From Taenia hydatigena (Eukaryota; Platyhelminthes; Cestoda; Cyclophyllidea; Taeniidae): DNA of 64,000 nt. How positions within the stretch are numbered: the stretch's first letter is position 1; each line of letters starts with the position of its first letter. The stretch lies in the NCBI GenBank assembly GCA_036345935.2, contig JADWOT020000009.1:4049381-4113380 (forward strand). The letters run 5' to 3'. The translations under genes were made by a program, and so were the position numbers. The notes beneath the pieces were generated by a model, which was not told the DNA's origin, made no database searches, and saw only the letters and a program-made list of their open reading frames with translations. Below are positions 60,641 to 64,000 of the stretch, in pieces.

Positions 60641-63600
60641 ATGGAGGACTTTCGTGGTGTCTATGGCTCACTGATAAAATTTGCCGCGGGTCCATACGTT
60701 GTCATCGCGCTGTGTTGCGTGGCAAATTTTATAAATGCAGCAGATCGCGTGCTAATGCCAATAACCATAATTTCAATGGCAGATGAGTTTGATTGGGATC
60801 TACATTTCCAAGGCTGGATACTGAGCAGCTTTTCAGTTGGTTATCTCAGTAGTCTAGTACGATTATTTTATTATTAGCTAATTGGAGGTTGTTGGAGGCA
60901 GTGCAGCTAAAAACTTTGGTGGAAGAAGAGTTCTTACGTTGGCCGTATTGCTGTGGTCATTATCTTCTTTCTTAACGCCGTTTTTCGCTTCCTCCTGGCC
61001 GCTGATGATACTTTTTCGTTTTCTTCTTGGTGTTGGTGAAGGAATAGGTGTGTTTTAATGCTTTTATGGTTTGAGCCTCGTATTTTTATTTGTGATGCTG
61101 TGTTTTAGGATTGCCTACCATATTTCATATCTTTTCTCATACTGTCCCTTTGGGGGAACGTGGCAGAGCCTTCAGCTATTTAATCGCTCTGGGTTCTGTG
61201 GGTCAGTTTGTTGCTGGGATAATTTCGCCTCATATGTCTTGGCCCCTTCCTTTTCTTCTCTTTGGTGGGTCCGGTCTGCTCTGGGTTATCACATGGGTCT
61301 TGTTTACCAAGTCCTTCGGTGATTTCGAGCATCCAGGCTCTTCTGATTACCTTGTTTCGGCACCACCAGTAAGGCATTTATTTGCGTCTTCAATGTACTT
61401 ACTTCTCAGCTTGCACAGCTTCATGATGTAGGATTGCTATTCTTCACACCCTTTCTTTAAACCCAAATCGATTCGAAGTACACTTTAACCAACTGTTCCT
61501 TTTCTTGCTGCGGATATCTGCGATGCTCTAGTTGATTCATATTTCACCTTTAAAACTTTAAACCTATTTAGCTGAATGGTTCGATGCGATGGCGCGACTT
61601 TTTTAGTCACCGGTCGCTGTGGGCTATTTACGCGGCGCATTTCAGCATGAATTGGTCCAACTATATCATCATGCAATGGCTTCCCACCTATCTTGTACGC
61701 TCCCTCGGCGGTGGTCGTTTTGAAGTCACTCTTACTGCCCTTCCTTATATTACTAACTCCATTTGTGGAATTGGTGAGCTGTCCTTTCTTCGTGCCGTCT
61801 CCTTCCACCTTCTACTGTTCTTTGATTGATCATTTTTATTAACGCGTCCTTAACAAATATGTCGTGAAGTTATGCACTTGTAGTCAATGCGTTTTGTTCA
61901 AAGCTGCCGGCCACTTGGCAGACAACCTCGTGCGTCAGCGGTGGAGTGTGCTGTGGGTACGGCGTCTTATGACTTCAGTGGGCCTTATTGGCCCTGGCTG
62001 CCTCCTCTTCATCTTTTCTGCTTCAACAAGCATACTCTTAGCCGTTTTGTGAGTTTCCCACGACTGTTGAGATTTGCTTTCCGAATAGTTTACTTTGCAT
62101 TGTGATTCACTCGATACCATGCCTTAACCCATTTGAAAACTATCCACTAACAGCATTTAACTTCCACTAAGTCTTGTAATATCCCAGTTCTCGCTTTTGT
62201 TTGAATCCTATCTATCTATATGGAGTCATTAAAATGCTTTTGTGCCATTGCAACAGACTGATTTCCATTTCGATGGGTCTCTCGGCTTCTAATTCGGCCG
62301 GTCATCTGGCCGCCCACGCAGAGGTCGCTCCCAATCATGCTGGCATTACCTTCGCTATCAGCAACACTCTTGTAAGTAGTCAAGTTGCCACATTCTATCC
62401 TTATTTTTGATAATTTAGTCCATGTTTGACTAGGCCTTATTTTCTCTCGGGTTTTTTGAGCCGATGTCAGTCGAATTTGAGTAAAATGAGTCATTTGACA
62501 TTTTGGTGGTAAATTTAAAAACAATGAAAAATTAGACTCCAAGTACCTATAGTTAATAATTTTAACAACACTTAACAAAATTTACTGCTTCCCTTCGTTA
62601 TTAGCCAAGTGATTTGATTTTGCTCCTCCAGGATAGGCGATGGTTTGGGCTAAGTTTGCGAGCCTATGTATGAGAGTAAGTAAGCGTTCATGTGTTCTGG
62701 TGCTCTACCGTGTTTTGCAGTAGCTAATTACAGTTTTGCGTGAATAGCCGAATTGCAATCAGTATTTCGGTACATTCTAATAGAATCGCACTGTAAACAT
62801 GGTCTATTTATTCCTGTTCCGGACATCATTTCTATGCTCTATAAAGGTGTTGCAACCTTCCCTCTGTAATTACTTTTCGATACCATGATGAATTTATAAT
62901 CTCCCGTGCCCTTAATGTCCATGCTGCTGACATCAAATAAGGTATCTTTGAAGATGCGAATCGCTTTAAATTTTAATAAAGTCTTGAACAAGAATAAGGA
63001 TTCTACTTGATTTTTGTTAAGGCATCTGGACCCTTGAAAGGTGTACCTTCTCTTATTTGATGAGGCTGTGTACTTGCACCCATACCTGTTTAGATCCTTC
63101 TGTTTTACCGGCTAGGTCGACTCCACTTGTGACATTGCTACTGTGTGTATGCATTCATTTCACTGCTCCTGGCTTAATTTACCATTTGCTGCCCAGGGGG
63201 TGTTAGGTAAGCCAAAGGGCTTAACGACTCCCATCCAATGCCTGTACTATTGTAAATTCTATTACTGCGATTAGCATAGTATTCTCTGTTCCTGCGTAAA
63301 GCTTCTCGAGCTCGGGTGAGACATGTCCGCCCTCTTCATCAAAGGGAGCATTTGAGGGTAATGCCTAACGATCCGCGCGCATTCCGCATAGTAACTCGGT
63401 TTACCTCTGGCTCAACTGAGTCAGCAACTCCCCTCTTCCTTGGGAACCAATTTCAGTAAAACCAAGGCGACTCTGTTGGATGAGATTGAATAATTTTCTG
63501 GGAGCTTTTAAATTTTGCTTTTTTTTTAGTATCTCTCTTCGTTCAGCCATTGTTACGATTAATATTGTGGGAGGTACTTTTTTCCCGTCAGAGTGGCAAG

Positions 63601-63901
63601 AAATTGGGGCTGTTTATTATCTCTTGTTCTACTGGCGCCATCCCCAAGATGTGGTTGGTTCACTTTCAAGTGCCTGCAGAGCACGTGTTTACGATGTTGA
63701 TTTGCATGGCTGCACTGCCAAGTGCTCTTTTTTCTCATCCCACAGGCGACTATCCCGGGAATACTGTGTGGCCCGCTGACAGCATATCTGGTGACGCAGT
63801 ACAGTGGTCACTGGCTCTCTGTCTTCATCATTGCCGGGTTTGTGAACATCTTTGGTGCCATGGTCTACCTTTGTTATAGCAGTGCCTCTCCGGTCATGTG
63901 A
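60641..63901 (+). CDS. SLC17-type major facilitator transporter (417 aa)
   Basis: A membrane anion/nucleotide-type transporter of the major facilitator superfamily, closest in my judgement to the SLC17 group (SLC17A9-like). Seven exons: 60641-60856, 60888-61047, 61109-61368, 61572-61773, 61904-62048, 62257-62371 and 63746-63901. The sum is 418 codons with TGA. There are about twelve hydrophobic segments. Family marks include NAADRVLMPITIISMADEF at the first loop, GYLSSLVVGGSAAKNFGGRR, the motif LLGVGEGIGLPTIFHIFSH, ERGRAFSYLIALGSVGQF, NWSNYIIMQWLPTYL, VRRLMTSVGLIGPG and APNHAGITFAISNTL followed by ATIPGILCGPLTAYLV. The first intron is only 31 nt, and the last is 1.37 kb. SLC17 proteins move organic anions, phosphate or nucleotides, often into vesicles; the substrate here cannot be read. 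The start at 60641 is the first ATG of the open exon. Confidence 0.9.
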
Positions 63902-64000
63902 CGACTCATCGCTCTCCCTCCACTTTCCTACCTCCCACTTCCCGCCCCCCTTCTCAACTCGCCAATGTCTTTCTTTTCAGGTTCCTTCCTATTCCCCATA

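Overview
The window looks like nuclear DNA of a parasitic flatworm, most likely a cestode. It is AT-rich, its genes are split by GT-AG introns (many only 28-63 nt long), it holds several short paired-EF-hand proteins of the flatworm 8 kDa calcium-binding type, and there are long gene-poor stretches. The species cannot be fixed from the sequence. All gene models here were built by eye from reading frame, splice signals and family conservation. In every multi-exon model the intron phases agree and the summed coding length is a multiple of three, except where an end is stated to be missing.

Layout. Positions 1-30,700 are gene-poor and carry very small genes. Five are paired-EF-hand proteins of 69-82 residues (8342-8673 +, 10011-10301 -, 11475-11812 +, 19217-19426 -, 24018-24327 -). 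There is also an orphan first exon of the same type (5967), a 63-residue cysteine-rich metallothionein-like gene (29912-30633 +), and a few weak candidates. Four of the EF-hand genes and the cysteine-rich gene share a striking plan: a first coding exon of exactly 8 nt (ATG plus five bases), then a phase-2 intron, then one exon with the rest of the protein. One EF-hand gene is intronless and has lost its calcium ligands. One uses a GC-AG intron.

Positions 30,700-37,000 hold two putative exons on the minus strand and little else. From 37,014 to 41,591 (+) lies a bestrophin anion-channel gene whose N-terminal exon is not found. From 43,240 to 45,085 (+) lies a 12-exon leucine-rich-repeat gene with introns as short as 28 nt. 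Converging on it, 59,331 down to 46,035 (-) is a 21-exon Mi-2/CHD3-4-5 type chromatin remodeller (1,799 residues) with two chromodomains, a full SNF2 ATPase and a CHD C-terminal region, but no PHD fingers. Head-to-head with it, 60,641-63,901 (+) is a complete 7-exon SLC17-type major-facilitator transporter (417 residues).

The right half is ordinary, well-conserved housekeeping and signalling gene content. The left half is a dispersed family of lineage-specific mini-genes, probably for calcium and metal buffering. These are invisible to simple ORF finding because their start codons sit in 8-nt exons.
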